Source of the DNA: Micractinium sp. NFX-FRZ
Taxonomy: Eukaryota; Chlorophyta; Trebouxiophyceae; Chlorellales; Chlorellaceae
Assembly (NCBI GenBank): GCA_029339195.1
Contig: JAPTJF010000142.1
Span: 62,001-126,000 of the forward strand
Direction: 5' to 3'
Length of the DNA stretch: 64,000 nt
Shown here piece after piece: positions 62,884 to 64,000 of the stretch. The notes under the pieces were generated by a model. It was not told where the DNA came from. It was given only the letters and a program-made list of their open reading frames with translations, and made no database searches. Position 1 is the first letter of the stretch, and each line of letters begins with the position of its first letter. A program made the position numbers and the translations under genes.

Positions 62884-64000
62884 AGCAGCAGCGGTGGCAA
62901 CCCATTTGGAAACAGCGAGCAACGGTGATCAAAGGGGCAGGGAAACTGTCGCACCGCGCTCGGTAGATTCCTGAGATGCTAGCGGCGGCGGGCGGTGGTG
63001 CTGTGCTGGTGCTGTGCACTGGCGCCCGCCGCAGCTAATACTGGCAAATAGGCATATCATAATATTGCCATGCCTGCTTTATAATCTACATGAGCACTAC
63101 TATACGCACAGCGCAGGCAGAACGGGCACCAGAACTGCGAGAGCAAACTGTTCCACCTTGCACAAACTACCTCGAGTGAAATCGAGTTGAATAGGCTGCA
63201 TCTGCCGAAGCAAACAAGAGCTCTTGTAGCCGCTGTTATGTTCACTGTGCAGTGCATGTACTTGTGCAGGCTACAGTGCCGTGGTGTCAGTTTCAATCTT
63301 GCTGAGAGGACTGATAATCAAACTATGAGCACCGTCGCGTCAGCGCCAGTGCTTATTACCTCAGTTCGAACTGAGTGAAGCCCCCTTCTTGTGCCAGTCC
63401 CAATGTGTTGGGGTGAGGTCAGGCAAGGGAAGGGTGATCACAGGGGTAGAATATGTCCTGATAAGGAGTCTCAGCAATTGAGCAGCTGGTCGCCATGGGC
63501 AGCTCCGGCGGTCGCACAACGAGGCTCACAGTGGGGTTGCTAATGAAGAGCATCCTGGAGGGATGAAGTGACTGGGTGGGTGTGCGGATCTGCGCAACCA
63601 TGGACTTGTATTATAATCTGAGGGAATCAAAGCCGAATCAGCACGATGTTAACGATGTGCAGAGCAGCAGTAGAGAACTTTGATATGCGAACCAGCAGCA
63701 CCGCTGCTTACAATCGCGCCGCAGGAGGCTGGTGCTGCGCCGCATCTGTCGGCTGCTCGGCCTGGAATTAACACCTGCGCATGCCCAGGTGTGTCGAAGG
63801 TTCAACTAGGTCGGCAAAGCGCAGTGCTTTCGTGACGTTCTGCAGCAGCATCACTGTAAACCCTTCTGCAAGAGGACGAAGGGAGGCCAGCAGGCACCCC
63901 TAGCAGGTCCTTGCTTTCGTCATATCCCTGGCTCACTGTCGCGGGTTCCATCTAAATACATAGAGTAAGAAATGCCGTATTCGGCTGCGACGGGCGGCAT
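62884..64000. other. End of window, no convincing gene
   Basis: Less GC-rich than the rest. A possible plus-strand exon at 63725-63787 (RLVLRRICRLLGLELTPAHA between CGCAG and GTGTGT) and a minus-strand open frame at 63419-63601 were seen, but neither could be tied to other exons. Confidence 0.4.

Noticed and set aside
63419..63601. 60-residue minus-strand open frame near the window end
   Set aside because: No recognisable motif or neighbour exons; AT-richer sequence makes chance frames plausible.
63725..63787. Possible exon RLVLRRICRLLGLELTPAHA on the plus strand
   Set aside because: Good AG/GT ends but no partner exon in the window; too short to support a gene.

Overview
The window looks like nuclear DNA of a green alga, most likely a trebouxiophyte of the Chlorella type. 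It is GC-rich, rich in GCA/CAG runs, and dense in spliceosomal introns of about 100-500 bases with clear GT(GC)...AG ends. It also encodes plastid-lineage proteins (a GDT1/PAM71-like manganese/calcium transporter, a plastid-type lysophosphatidate acyltransferase, an SnRK2-like kinase). No rRNA, tRNA, CRISPR array or intact transposon was recognised. All gene models below were built by hand from open frames, splice signals and codon-phase matching; exon coordinates are inferred, without transcript evidence.

Layout. 1-4.4 kb: the 5' part of a kinesin-2-like motor gene (-), head to head with a nucleoside hydrolase gene (+). 4.8-12.2 kb: a small unknown gene (-) and a 15-exon SnRK2-like kinase (+). 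13-16.3 kb: a small membrane protein resembling a mitochondrial complex I subunit (-) and two small unknown genes (+). 18-22.3 kb: an unknown, probably nuclear, protein gene (-) whose 3' part is a tandem array of three-exon blocks broken by a 100-N gap. 25-29.9 kb: ceramide kinase (+). 30.8-33.9 kb: SCaMC/APC-type mitochondrial carrier (-). 35.1-36.5 kb: an unknown gene (-) carrying an 88-base palindromic insertion. 37-39.4 kb: 2-oxoglutarate/malate-type carrier (-). 40.4-43.6 kb: organellar tRNA 2-thiouridylase (-), head to head with GDT1/PAM71 (+, 43.9-46.4 kb). 47.1-50.3 kb: LPAAT (+). 51-55 kb: proteasome subunit RPN6 (-), head to head with an F-box-like/leucine-rich-repeat gene (+, 55.3-58.8 kb). 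59.6-62.9 kb: endonuclease/exonuclease/phosphatase family protein (-). The last kilobase has no convincing gene.

The genes do not form one pathway. Several concern organelle metabolism and lipids (two mitochondrial carriers, CERK, LPAAT, GDT1, MnmA), and three pairs share short divergent promoters.

The most unusual signal is structural. In at least eight genes an intron holds a decayed copy of a nearby exon edge, usually including its splice site; one gene has whole exon blocks duplicated; one exon holds a foldback insertion; and a decayed last-exon copy of the oxoglutarate carrier lies 2.3 kb from its parent. Introns with GC donors are also frequent (six well supported). Together these point to repeated local duplication reshaping exon-intron structure.
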